Assembly: GCA_910587895.1 (NCBI GenBank)
Contig: CAJUOE010000017.1
Location: forward strand, 1 to 45,314
Direction of reading: 5' to 3'
Origin: an uncultured Lachnospiraceae bacterium
GTDB taxonomy: Bacteria > Bacillota > Clostridia > Lachnospirales > Lachnospiraceae
DNA: 45,314 nt
How positions within the stretch are numbered: the first letter of the stretch is position 1; every line of letters begins with the position of its first letter. A program made the translations under genes and the position numbers. The notes beneath the pieces were generated by a model. The model worked only from the letters and a program-made list of their open reading frames with translations. It ran no database searches and had not been told where the DNA came from. Shown here piece by piece: positions 33,635 to 41,683 of the stretch.

Positions 33635-34978
33635 ATGGAAAAGAACTTAACGACAGGCAGCGTAATGAAAACAGTCCTGTATTTTTCATTGCCGTATCTC
33701 CTGTCCTATTTTTTACAGACATTATACGGCATGGCGGACTTGTTTATCATCGGACAGTTCAATGGGGTGGAGTGTACGACCGCGGTTTCCATCGGAAGCC
33801 AGGTCATGCATATGGTAACCGTTATGATTGTCGGGCTGGCAATGGGCGCGGTGGTGATGATTGGTCAGGCAATCGGCGCAGGAAAGAAGGAACAGGCCTC
33901 TTCTGCCATCGGAAATACCATTACCTTATTTATGGCACTATCGGTTGTATTGACGCTGATACTGCTCCTTTTAGTAAAGATAATTGTAAACGGCGTGTCC
34001 ACGCCAAAGGAAGCAGTAGCGGGAACCGTTTCCTACCTTACGATCTGTTTTATCGGGATTCCCTTTATCACAGCTTATAATATCATCAGTTCCATTTTCC
34101 GGGGGATGGGAGATTCCAAAAGCCCCATGTATTTTGTTGCCATTGCCTGTGCCGCAAATATCGCGCTTGATTATCTGTTTATCGGCGGGATGGGACTTGG
34201 CCCTGCAGGCGCGGCGCTGGGAACGACATTGTCGCAGACCATCAGTGTTATCGTATCGCTGTTTATGATTATGAGGCAAAAAGCGGGAATACGCCTGTCC
34301 GTGTACCATTTAAGACCGCATTGGAATACGATGGCAGGTTTGTTGAAGGTGGGAATTCCCATCGCATTTCAGGATGGATTTATTCAGATTTCTTTCCTGG
34401 CGATTACTGTTTTTGCAAATATGCGCGGGCTGAACGACGCGGCGGCGGTAGGGATTGTGGAGAAAATTATTGGCATTCTCTTTCTTGTTCCATCATCCAT
34501 GCTCCAGACGGTGTCTGCGCTCTGCGCACAGAACATTGGCGCTGGCAAGCATGAGCGCGCCCGGCTTACGCTGCGCTATGCCGCTGCGATAGCCGTCGCA
34601 TGGGGAATTTGCGCCGTCGCCATCATGCAGCTTGAGGCAGAGCCGTTTATCGGCTTGTTTGCCGACAGCGCACAAGTGGTGCAGCTTGGCGGACAGTATA
34701 TGCGCGGGTATGTCTGGGATTGCCTGCTGGCAGGAATCCACTTCTGTTTCAGCGGCTATTTCTGTGCTTACGGCTTGTCGGGGATGTCGTTTCTCCACAA
34801 TTCGCTTTCCATTATCTGCGTGCGGATTCCGGTTTCTTATCTGGCGTCACGGTATTTTGTGGATACGCTGTTTCCAATGGGACTTGCCTCCACGGCGGGC
34901 TCTGCGCTTTCTGTTGTGATTTGCCTGGCAGTTTACCGATGGATGGGGAGAAAAAGGTATCAGAAAATAAATAATTGA
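33635..34978 (+). CDS. MATE-family multidrug/metabolite exporter
   Basis: A 447-residue cation-coupled exporter with 12 hydrophobic helices. The N-terminal lobe starts with TGSVMKTVLYFSLPYLLSYF, followed by LYGMADLFIIGQFNGVECTT, the MATE helix 1-2 signature. AMGAVVMIGQAIGAGKKEQA, and ALCAQNIGAGKHERARL in the second half, are the repeated G-Q-x-x-G-A-x-x loops of the two lobes. Substrate is unknown. GGGAGG lies upstream of the ATG. It ends 16 nt before the unusual operon that follows, with no terminator in between, so read-through transcription into that operon is possible. Confidence 0.93.
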   Translation: MEKNLTTGSVMKTVLYFSLPYLLSYFLQTLYGMADLFIIGQFNGVECTTAVSIGSQVMHMVTVMIVGLAMGAVVMIGQAIGAGKKEQASSAIGNTITLFMALSVVLTLILLLLVKIIVNGVSTPKEAVAGTVSYLTICFIGIPFITAYNIISSIFRGMGDSKSPMYFVAIACAANIALDYLFIGGMGLGPAGAALGTTLSQTISVIVSLFMIMRQKAGIRLSVYHLRPHWNTMAGLLKVGIPIAFQDGFIQISFLAITVFANMRGLNDAAAVGIVEKIIGILFLVPSSMLQTVSALCAQNIGAGKHERARLTLRYAAAIAVAWGICAVAIMQLEAEPFIGLFADSAQVVQLGGQYMRGYVWDCLLAGIHFCFSGYFCAYGLSGMSFLHNSLSIICVRIPVSYLASRYFVDTLFPMGLASTAGSALSVVICLAVYRWMGRKRYQKINN

Positions 34979-34994
34979 ACCAGGGGGGATAAAT

Positions 34995-35888
34995 ATGGAA
35001 CGAACCAGGGATATGGAATTCCAGATGGTGGGGAAGATTTTCTGGGATCCACAAAACAGACAGTTTGATATTGATAACAAAAGACCGGCATTTAAGAGAT
35101 TCGTACGAAGGTATATGAACAATGGACAGAACCGATGCCATAGCATCAGTTTTTATCTGTTGTCCGTACTTTTGTGCGATTTTTCTAATAATTTGAACCA
35201 GGCGACGCTGCAGGCGGCGATCCGGCATATGCAGGCGACGTTTGGCAATGGAATCGGGATGAATTATTCAGGAGCCGCCATACCGTGGAGGTCTAGCGTC
35301 ACATATATAAGGCAGTTGAATAATTATGCAACAAAGCTTTGCAATAAAATCAACCGGGCGGCGGGGCCTCATTTGATTGAGAATGAGCTTTCCCAGTTTC
35401 TGTCCCATCTCAATTCCTGTCCTTATAACCTGCGGTATCCCGTCAATGTAAATGTCAATTGGAATCAGGCGGTGGGAGAGGATTTTGACCCACGGATGTG
35501 GTGTTATGTGGATGCGGCTGGAAATGTAATCTCGAATGACCGCAGCCTTACGCCCGCGCCAACGGCCTTTGGGAATTATTGTGCGGCGAGGGGAAGGGGT
35601 GTATTGCCGGCGTCTGTGGGGACAGGATTTTATCTTCTGGATGGAGGAGACACCTATCTGTTAAACCGGATGTTTGACCTGGCTACGCAGGGATTTTTAT
35701 CGCAGCAGTATCTGAATGCACCGCAATTATTTTTGTCTTCTTCTGTGACGACGGCAAATGGGAATATTCCGGCGAATGTACCGTATCTGCCGAGCTCCAG
35801 CAACAATTATCCGGTGCAGGCCAATAATCCGTTTCAGGCCAATATATATTTTTATGATATGTTTTCAGGGCAGTGGAAGCTTTTTTAA
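34995..35888 (+). CDS. Unrecognised 297-residue protein, first gene of the large-protein operon
   Basis: I do not recognise this family. The N-terminal half (about 1-150) is mixed alpha/beta and basic, with FDIDNKRPAFKRFVRRYMNN and SISFYLLSVLLCDFSNNLNQ. The rest is asparagine-rich with aromatic and glycine/serine residues (VNVNVNWNQAVGEDFDPRMW, GNYCAARGRGVLPASVG, GTGFYLLDGGDTYLL), as in extended beta or surface-exposed structures. The last 50 residues are Asn/Pro/Gln-rich. No signal peptide or membrane helix is seen. The ATG follows GGGGGG by 6 nt. It precedes the giant DUF6603-like gene by 13 nt. A structural or cargo-binding subunit of the same system is possible but unproven. Confidence 0.75.
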   Translation: MERTRDMEFQMVGKIFWDPQNRQFDIDNKRPAFKRFVRRYMNNGQNRCHSISFYLLSVLLCDFSNNLNQATLQAAIRHMQATFGNGIGMNYSGAAIPWRSSVTYIRQLNNYATKLCNKINRAAGPHLIENELSQFLSHLNSCPYNLRYPVNVNVNWNQAVGEDFDPRMWCYVDAAGNVISNDRSLTPAPTAFGNYCAARGRGVLPASVGTGFYLLDGGDTYLLNRMFDLATQGFLSQQYLNAPQLFLSSSVTTANGNIPANVPYLPSSSNNYPVQANNPFQANIYFYDMFSGQWKLF

Positions 35889-35901
35889 GGGGGAGGGGAA
35901 T

Positions 35902-38900
35902 ATGAACATACAGGGAATACAGAAGATTCTTAAGGGGTACGCAGGAAAATCAGAATTTATCTGGCAGAAAGAGAGCCTTCCGGGGGTATCTTTCGCAGAA
36001 ATCGTACAGAGGGATGTGTTTGGCGGGTCATCCGTTTGTTTTATGGAGCTTTCCGTATGGGAGGATTATACGGGATTTGCGGGCGTAATTTCCAGCGTAA
36101 CAGTGGCAGGGCAGAAAAGCCCGTCCTGCCGGATGCAGGTGCAGTTTCAGGAAGGAGAAAAAGGGCTTGTCTGTGAGATGCAGGCGCAGTTTGCGACTCC
36201 TTGGATTCCCTTTGCGCAGAGCCGCACCGGAATCTGTGTTACGCGTATGGAATACAACTGGCAGGCAGGGGAACAGTCTTTCTGCGCCATATGCAGGGGC
36301 GAGGCAGAACTTACCTGGCAGAATATATGTCTGTCGGGAAATTATGAAATAAATGGAGACCGGGCGTCGGTTCTTTTCTGCTGTGGGGCGCAGAGTGGTA
36401 ATTATTCGTTGGAAGACGTTATTTTTGGCGAGGAGGGAAGGCAGTATCTTTCCATGTTTCCCGAGGAGCTGACGAAGATGCTGGAGGCGCTTACGATTGA
36501 GGGCGTGATGCTGCAATGGAATACCAAAAGCGACAGCCTGGAACTGTTTTCACAGGAAATTGGCGTCTGCGGCGGGAAAAAATGGCAGGTGACAGAAGGG
36601 CTTTTGCTTGGCGATTTCAGGCTTGGCATTGAGGTTCAGAGGTGGGAGCAGGAACAGAAAAATATCGTTTGCGGAATCCATGGGAAGATGGATATCGGAA
36701 AGGGAGAGCTTCCGGTATCTGTGTATTTCCAGAGCGAAAATGAGGGTTTCTATGTCCAGACCGGAGACGCCGATACGAAGGTGACGGGGCTGGATTTTTT
36801 GACGCCGTTTTGTGGGCAGCTTCCGTTAGAGAAATTACCGATGAAAGCGGCGTTGGACGATTTGTTTTTTCAGTCCCTTTCCCTGGAAGGAAACCTGGGA
36901 GGAAATGCGCTGACCTCTTTCGAGGTTCAGGTGGGAATTGATATGCCCCTGGATATTTCAGGCGTCTTTTCCGTGCAGGAAATAGAGTTTACATATTCCA
37001 GCTATGAAGGGGAACACAGCTTGACGCTGGAAGGAAAGCTGCAAATTGCAGGCATTCTCTTTGCGCTTGCGGCGGAGCATTCGCAGGACAACTGGATATT
37101 TAGCGGCTATACGCTGGGGCCGGACGAAATCAGCCTGTCCGGGATGATGGAAAGCCTGCTGAAGGATTGTGGAGTTACGGACGTTCCCCTGCCGTCCATA
37201 GGCTTAAATACGATTTCATGCAGTTATGATATGGCAAAGGAAGTCTTTGCATTTTCGGCTTTTGCGCATGTGGGGGAGGAAACCGCAAACGGAATCTCCT
37301 TCCAGTCTATCTGTGCATCGGTAGATTTGCAGATGGAGAAAAAGCAGGAAAAATGGCAGTATAAGGTAGCGATAAAAGGAGAGGCAGAACTTTTGGATTC
37401 GCTGTTCGACATTGCTTATCAGTTGGATGCAGAGACGCATACGAATAAGTTTCATTTAACATGGAAAAAACAGCCGGATTTTTCCCTGGAAAAACTGATT
37501 ACAGACCTGGGCTTTTCAGCCCCCGGCATCCCGGAGGGGCTTTTGCCGACGCCGGATCAGATGCAGATGGATTACGACTTTGCAAAGGGAAGTTTGCAGA
37601 TTGAGGCGAAGAGCGGGGATAACAAACTGCTGTTAGGAAACGAGAAGGGGCAGGGGGAAAGCCGCGGCTTTTATCTGGCAATGCAACTGGCAGTTTCGGT
37701 ATCGCTGCATGGGATTCCGCTGGCGGGGACGCAGGTTCCCGAACTAAAAGAGCAGAAGTTCAGTGATATTGTTTGTTTGCTGCATACGAGGGATATGGAG
37801 AATTTCTCGGCGGGGGATATCGTTTCGGGAATCACCGCCAAAGCCGGGCTTTATTTTCTCCTGTACCTTAACGGGGAGCGTTTTCTTTACTGCCTGAAAG
37901 AATTCTCACAGAAGTCACAGCAAGTAGGGGAATATCTACAGGGGCAATTCCAGGCAGAGGAATATTCGCAAGCAAGGCTGCAAACAACGAATGCCAAGGA
38001 GGGCGGCTCCGGGTGGGAAATCAACAAAAAAATCGGACCTTTCCTGTTGCAGCGGATTCTTCTCTCTTGCAAGGAAGGGCGGATTCTCGTGGGGCTTTCT
38101 GCCTCGCTTGAGACCGGAGTTTTGCGGATGGAGCTGGATGGGGCGACGCTGGGGATTCCGTTTGCCAAGGCAGATCCAACCTTTGCCTTACATGGATTCG
38201 GCCTGTCCATCACCAGTCCGGCGATACGGTTCGGCGGCGCGTTTTGCCGGAAGGATGAGGATACGTATCAGGGTACGATTATGGCGGGGATTTCTGATAT
38301 TATGGTGGAGCTGGCAGGTGAGTATTGCAGGGAGCCATACCCTTCTGCGTTTGTGCTGGGTGAATTGTCGGGCAGGGAAGTAGGGCCGCCCTGTTTTGCC
38401 GTCAACCAGCTTCAGGCAGCGTTTGGCTATAACCGGAAACTGGTGGTTCCCGCGATAGACAAGCTGGATGACTTTGTGCTGATGCAGATGGCAAGGGGAA
38501 TCCTTGGACAGGACGAGCTTCTGCAAAAAGCGGATACGTATTTTCCGATACAAAAGGATACGAGGTTTGTGGCGGCTGGAATCCGCGCCAGATCTTTTGA
38601 GATGTTTGAAATCTATGCCGTGCTTGCCATGATGTTCGGCGCTGAGATGGAATTTGACCTCTTAGGCAGGGCGGCGCTGACGCTGCCCAAAAATGATAAA
38701 AATCCGATTATTTCTGCGGCTCTTCTCGTGAAACTGACCATCCGTCCGGGAAGCGGGGTGATTCCCGTGGATGGAAGGATCTCGGAGGATTCGTATATCA
38801 TTGATAAAAACTGCCGCCTGCATGGAGGCTTTGCATTTTATCTCTGGTACGGCGGCGTACATAAAGGTGATTTTGTCATTTCCGTCGGTGGATATGCAGA

Positions 38901-41007
38901 CCGTTTCCAGCGGCCGGAGCATTATCCTACCCTCGACAGGCTGGGATTTGAATGGAAACTGACGGATCATTTAAGCGCGTCTGGCAGCATGTATTTTGCC
39001 CTCACGCCGTCGGCGATTATGGCGGGCGGAAGGTTTGCGATGACTTTTCATCAGGGATGCATAGAGGCGTGGGTGCGGGCTGCGATTGAGATTCTCATCG
39101 GCTGGAAGCCTTATTGCTATGATTTTCTGGTCGATGTGAGCGTTGGCGTGAAAGCGGATCTGGGCTTGTTCCGGCTGAAGGTGGAGCTGGGCTGCATGTT
39201 GCATATCTGGGGACCGGAATTTTCAGGCGTTGCTGAGATTAAGCTGTGGATCATCAGTTTTTCCATACCGTTTGGCAGCGGACAGAAGGAGCAAAAGAAA
39301 ACGATATCCGCGAAGGAATTCCGGGAATCCTTCTTGCCAGAGCCAGAGCGGCAAAACAGTGCAAAATTGCAAAGCGGTAGGGAGCAGAAAAATGATGCAG
39401 AAGGAGACTTTGGTGGATGCAGTTATAACGTGCAGGTCTCGGGCACGATGTTTGAGGCGCTTGTGCGCGCGCCGCTGCCATTTACGACCGTCTTCTGGCA
39501 GGGGAAGCCTCTGGAGGGAACCGGGCAGGGAGAGGTCACGCTCAGACCTTGCGATATCACGGTGGAGCCGTCGTTGTATGTAGAGTTTGCGCGCGTTGAT
39601 AAGAATCCGATAGAAGCAGAGTTTCAAACGACAGTGATCCGGGAAAACCTTCCGGCAGCGCTTTGGGGAAGAGAGGACGCACAGACGCTGACAGAGGAAA
39701 ACATTGCCCTGAAAATCAGCGTTTGTGAGACAGAAGGGTATGTCATTTCCGGAGAGGCCAGAGAGCAGGAGAAAATCTGTTTTTCCGAATCCTGCCTGCC
39801 GGTTTTGCAGAGCGGCAGCTATCAGCTGACGGCATGGCTGGACGGGAAAGAACTGGGCAAATCCCAAATCTGCAGCCAGACGATTGAGATGAAAGGACCG
39901 CGGTTTATCTTAAGTCCGGAGGACATTCTGGGCGTATGCCCTGCGCCTGGGGTCAAAGGTAATTATGAGACCGTGCTTCCGCAGGTGATGTTAAGGCGAA
40001 GGAGCCTTCCCTGGGAGCGTTCGATTCATCCCTGTGGCCTCACGGCGGTGCGAAAGGATGGCAAAGCGAAAAAAGAAAATCCCTGGCTGTACGTGTTCCT
40101 CCTTGCCGGGGATGAGATTGTTCCAGTACAGTCTATGGCAGCAAAGGACGCCATCTTGCCGCCGGAAGGCGTCTTCTTCCCACATCTTATGCTGGAGGAG
40201 GATGAAGGAAAAGAGATGGTCTCTTACATAGACGTGGACGCCGGGCTTTTTGAAAGCATTTTCCCCGCGGAAGAAGAGTTGTGCTACCTGGCGCACGCCA
40301 GAAAGAAGGGCGAAGGAAACGCTAACAGGGCTGTCAAAAATGAAATGCAAGAAGACTGGTATTCTGTCGCAATCGGAAACCGCCTTCCCCAGAGCAGCAG
40401 CCAGGGCATGATAAATTGCGCATACCTTGTTTCCGTAGAGGGATATGAGAGCTGGTGGAAGGGAGGAGGCAAAAGCTGCAAGAAAGTACGCCTGATCGTG
40501 CTGCATCACTGGCAGTTTGAATCCGTACCGCAGCAGTACCACTGGGAAGAATTATTTGGCCATTTAAACCGGGGCTTTTTGAAGGCAGAGGAACAGGAGG
40601 GGATGTCTCAGGAGATGAAACAAAAGCTGCGTGAGGGCTATGTTCCTTTGAGCCATCTTTCGCAAGACGGGAGCAGGAATGTGTCATATTACCGGGGGCC
40701 CCTGACACCTGTGCAGGTAAAAGAGCCGCGGGATATGGAACCGGATATTTCCCTTAACAGCGCATGGCAGCAGGGACGCCTGCTTGCCCTGACAAATCCT
40801 TCAATTGTGAAATTATTACAGAAGAACAGCATCCAGAGGCGGAAAAATGCATGGAGACGAGCCGAGAGACAGAGGATCTATGAGCATATGGTGCAGACAG
40901 GCATCGAGGATTCAGTGGATGGGCTTTCGGTATCTGAGATGGACAGGGAGGAACCCCTGGAAGTACATATGTTAAATTGCCTGAATAAACTGTGGGAGGG
41001 GAAATAG
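35902..41007 (+). CDS. Giant DUF6603-like protein (1701 aa) of unknown function
   Basis: A 1701-residue protein without a signal peptide or clear membrane helix. The N-terminal half is beta-rich and contains a degenerate module of about 115-125 residues repeated roughly four times, with similar segments near residues 185 (EELTKMLEALTIEGVMLQW), 309, 423 (PLPSIGLNTISCSYDMAKEV) and 536 (LLPTPDQMQMDYDFAKGSLQ). Residues about 712-1128 match my recollection of the DUF6603 domain: TRFVAAGIRARSFEMFEIYA near 887, GGFAFYLWYGGVHKGDF, ALTPSAIMAGGRF near 1033, and HIWGPEFSGVAEIKLWIISF near 1099. The C-terminal 570 residues are unassigned. The ATG at 35902 has GGGAGGGG 5-12 nt upstream; an earlier frame overlapping the preceding gene is not supported. 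The next gene starts one base after its stop. Domain naming is from memory and not searched. Confidence 0.82.
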   Translation: MNIQGIQKILKGYAGKSEFIWQKESLPGVSFAEIVQRDVFGGSSVCFMELSVWEDYTGFAGVISSVTVAGQKSPSCRMQVQFQEGEKGLVCEMQAQFATPWIPFAQSRTGICVTRMEYNWQAGEQSFCAICRGEAELTWQNICLSGNYEINGDRASVLFCCGAQSGNYSLEDVIFGEEGRQYLSMFPEELTKMLEALTIEGVMLQWNTKSDSLELFSQEIGVCGGKKWQVTEGLLLGDFRLGIEVQRWEQEQKNIVCGIHGKMDIGKGELPVSVYFQSENEGFYVQTGDADTKVTGLDFLTPFCGQLPLEKLPMKAALDDLFFQSLSLEGNLGGNALTSFEVQVGIDMPLDISGVFSVQEIEFTYSSYEGEHSLTLEGKLQIAGILFALAAEHSQDNWIFSGYTLGPDEISLSGMMESLLKDCGVTDVPLPSIGLNTISCSYDMAKEVFAFSAFAHVGEETANGISFQSICASVDLQMEKKQEKWQYKVAIKGEAELLDSLFDIAYQLDAETHTNKFHLTWKKQPDFSLEKLITDLGFSAPGIPEGLLPTPDQMQMDYDFAKGSLQIEAKSGDNKLLLGNEKGQGESRGFYLAMQLAVSVSLHGIPLAGTQVPELKEQKFSDIVCLLHTRDMENFSAGDIVSGITAKAGLYFLLYLNGERFLYCLKEFSQKSQQVGEYLQGQFQAEEYSQARLQTTNAKEGGSGWEINKKIGPFLLQRILLSCKEGRILVGLSASLETGVLRMELDGATLGIPFAKADPTFALHGFGLSITSPAIRFGGAFCRKDEDTYQGTIMAGISDIMVELAGEYCREPYPSAFVLGELSGREVGPPCFAVNQLQAAFGYNRKLVVPAIDKLDDFVLMQMARGILGQDELLQKADTYFPIQKDTRFVAAGIRARSFEMFEIYAVLAMMFGAEMEFDLLGRAALTLPKNDKNPIISAALLVKLTIRPGSGVIPVDGRISEDSYIIDKNCRLHGGFAFYLWYGGVHKGDFVISVGGYADRFQRPEHYPTLDRLGFEWKLTDHLSASGSMYFALTPSAIMAGGRFAMTFHQGCIEAWVRAAIEILIGWKPYCYDFLVDVSVGVKADLGLFRLKVELGCMLHIWGPEFSGVAEIKLWIISFSIPFGSGQKEQKKTISAKEFRESFLPEPERQNSAKLQSGREQKNDAEGDFGGCSYNVQVSGTMFEALVRAPLPFTTVFWQGKPLEGTGQGEVTLRPCDITVEPSLYVEFARVDKNPIEAEFQTTVIRENLPAALWGREDAQTLTEENIALKISVCETEGYVISGEAREQEKICFSESCLPVLQSGSYQLTAWLDGKELGKSQICSQTIEMKGPRFILSPEDILGVCPAPGVKGNYETVLPQVMLRRRSLPWERSIHPCGLTAVRKDGKAKKENPWLYVFLLAGDEIVPVQSMAAKDAILPPEGVFFPHLMLEEDEGKEMVSYIDVDAGLFESIFPAEEELCYLAHARKKGEGNANRAVKNEMQEDWYSVAIGNRLPQSSSQGMINCAYLVSVEGYESWWKGGGKSCKKVRLIVLHHWQFESVPQQYHWEELFGHLNRGFLKAEEQEGMSQEMKQKLREGYVPLSHLSQDGSRNVSYYRGPLTPVQVKEPRDMEPDISLNSAWQQGRLLALTNPSIVKLLQKNSIQRRKNAWRRAERQRIYEHMVQTGIEDSVDGLSVSEMDREEPLEVHMLNCLNKLWEGK

Positions 41008-41008
41008 G

Positions 41009-41683
41009 ATGAAGACATGGTTTGAGAAAAAAGAATTGTCCATTGAATCGGAGACAGACGAAATTTTTGATTTTCTACAGGGGTTGAAACGGCTGGAGGG
41101 CGTGAGCCCCGATTATCTTCTGGCATCGCCTTCCATGCTTCCGCCAGAGTCGATTCGTTTCTTTTATGTGGATGAAAACTGGGCAGAAGCGTTGGTGGAA
41201 GGAGCGCTTAGTACCGGTGGCAAAGAGTATTGCGGGTGTGCGGCAGATATTTGCCGGGAATCGCAGGAAGAGGTGCGAACCGGATTTTTGCTGCGCTCCG
41301 TGCTCGTAAAAGCATTTCCGGCGATTGCGGTAACGCCGAAGGCGGGAGAACAGGAGCTTACCGTAGCGCGTTTGGCTTATATGGGGGAAGACGTACTTCT
41401 CGGTATTGTAAACGGCGCGATGGATTCCATCGTCTTTACGGAGCCGGAGGAAAGCCTGTTATGTGAATTTGTCTATAACGAACAGGGCGAGCTCTGCGCC
41501 GGGGAGCAACCGATTGCATACCGGGGAGGCGCAACGTCCGGCGTGGTAGATATCGGGAAATTAGTGGGGCAGATGCAAAAAGAGCAGGAAGAGTTTACGG
41601 CGGCGGAGCTGGGCAGGCTCCTTCTGAGGGATAAGCTGGAATATCAATTACCATTAAATTTCACGAGGGAGGAAGGCAAATGA
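41009..41683 (+). CDS. 224-residue protein of the large-protein operon, function unknown
   Basis: A cytoplasmic-looking protein with no signal peptide. The strongest features are SMLPPESIRFFYVDENWAEA (residues about 42-61), continuing into ALVEGALS, then GFLLRSVLVKAFPAIAVTP near 93, and YMGEDVLLGIVNGAMDSIVF near 127. This combination recalls uncharacterised proteins encoded beside DUF6603-type genes in other bacteria, from my general recollection only. The C-terminus is alpha-helical. The start is one base after the giant gene's stop and the end overlaps the next gene by 4 nt, so translation of all three is coupled. A complex with both neighbours is the simplest reading. Confidence 0.8.
   Translation: MKTWFEKKELSIESETDEIFDFLQGLKRLEGVSPDYLLASPSMLPPESIRFFYVDENWAEALVEGALSTGGKEYCGCAADICRESQEEVRTGFLLRSVLVKAFPAIAVTPKAGEQELTVARLAYMGEDVLLGIVNGAMDSIVFTEPEESLLCEFVYNEQGELCAGEQPIAYRGGATSGVVDIGKLVGQMQKEQEEFTAAELGRLLLRDKLEYQLPLNFTREEGK

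Noticed and set aside
33580..34080. 166-codon plus-strand frame overlapping the MATE gene
   Set aside because: It is out of frame with the MATE gene, whose signatures are clear, and has no recognisable domain.
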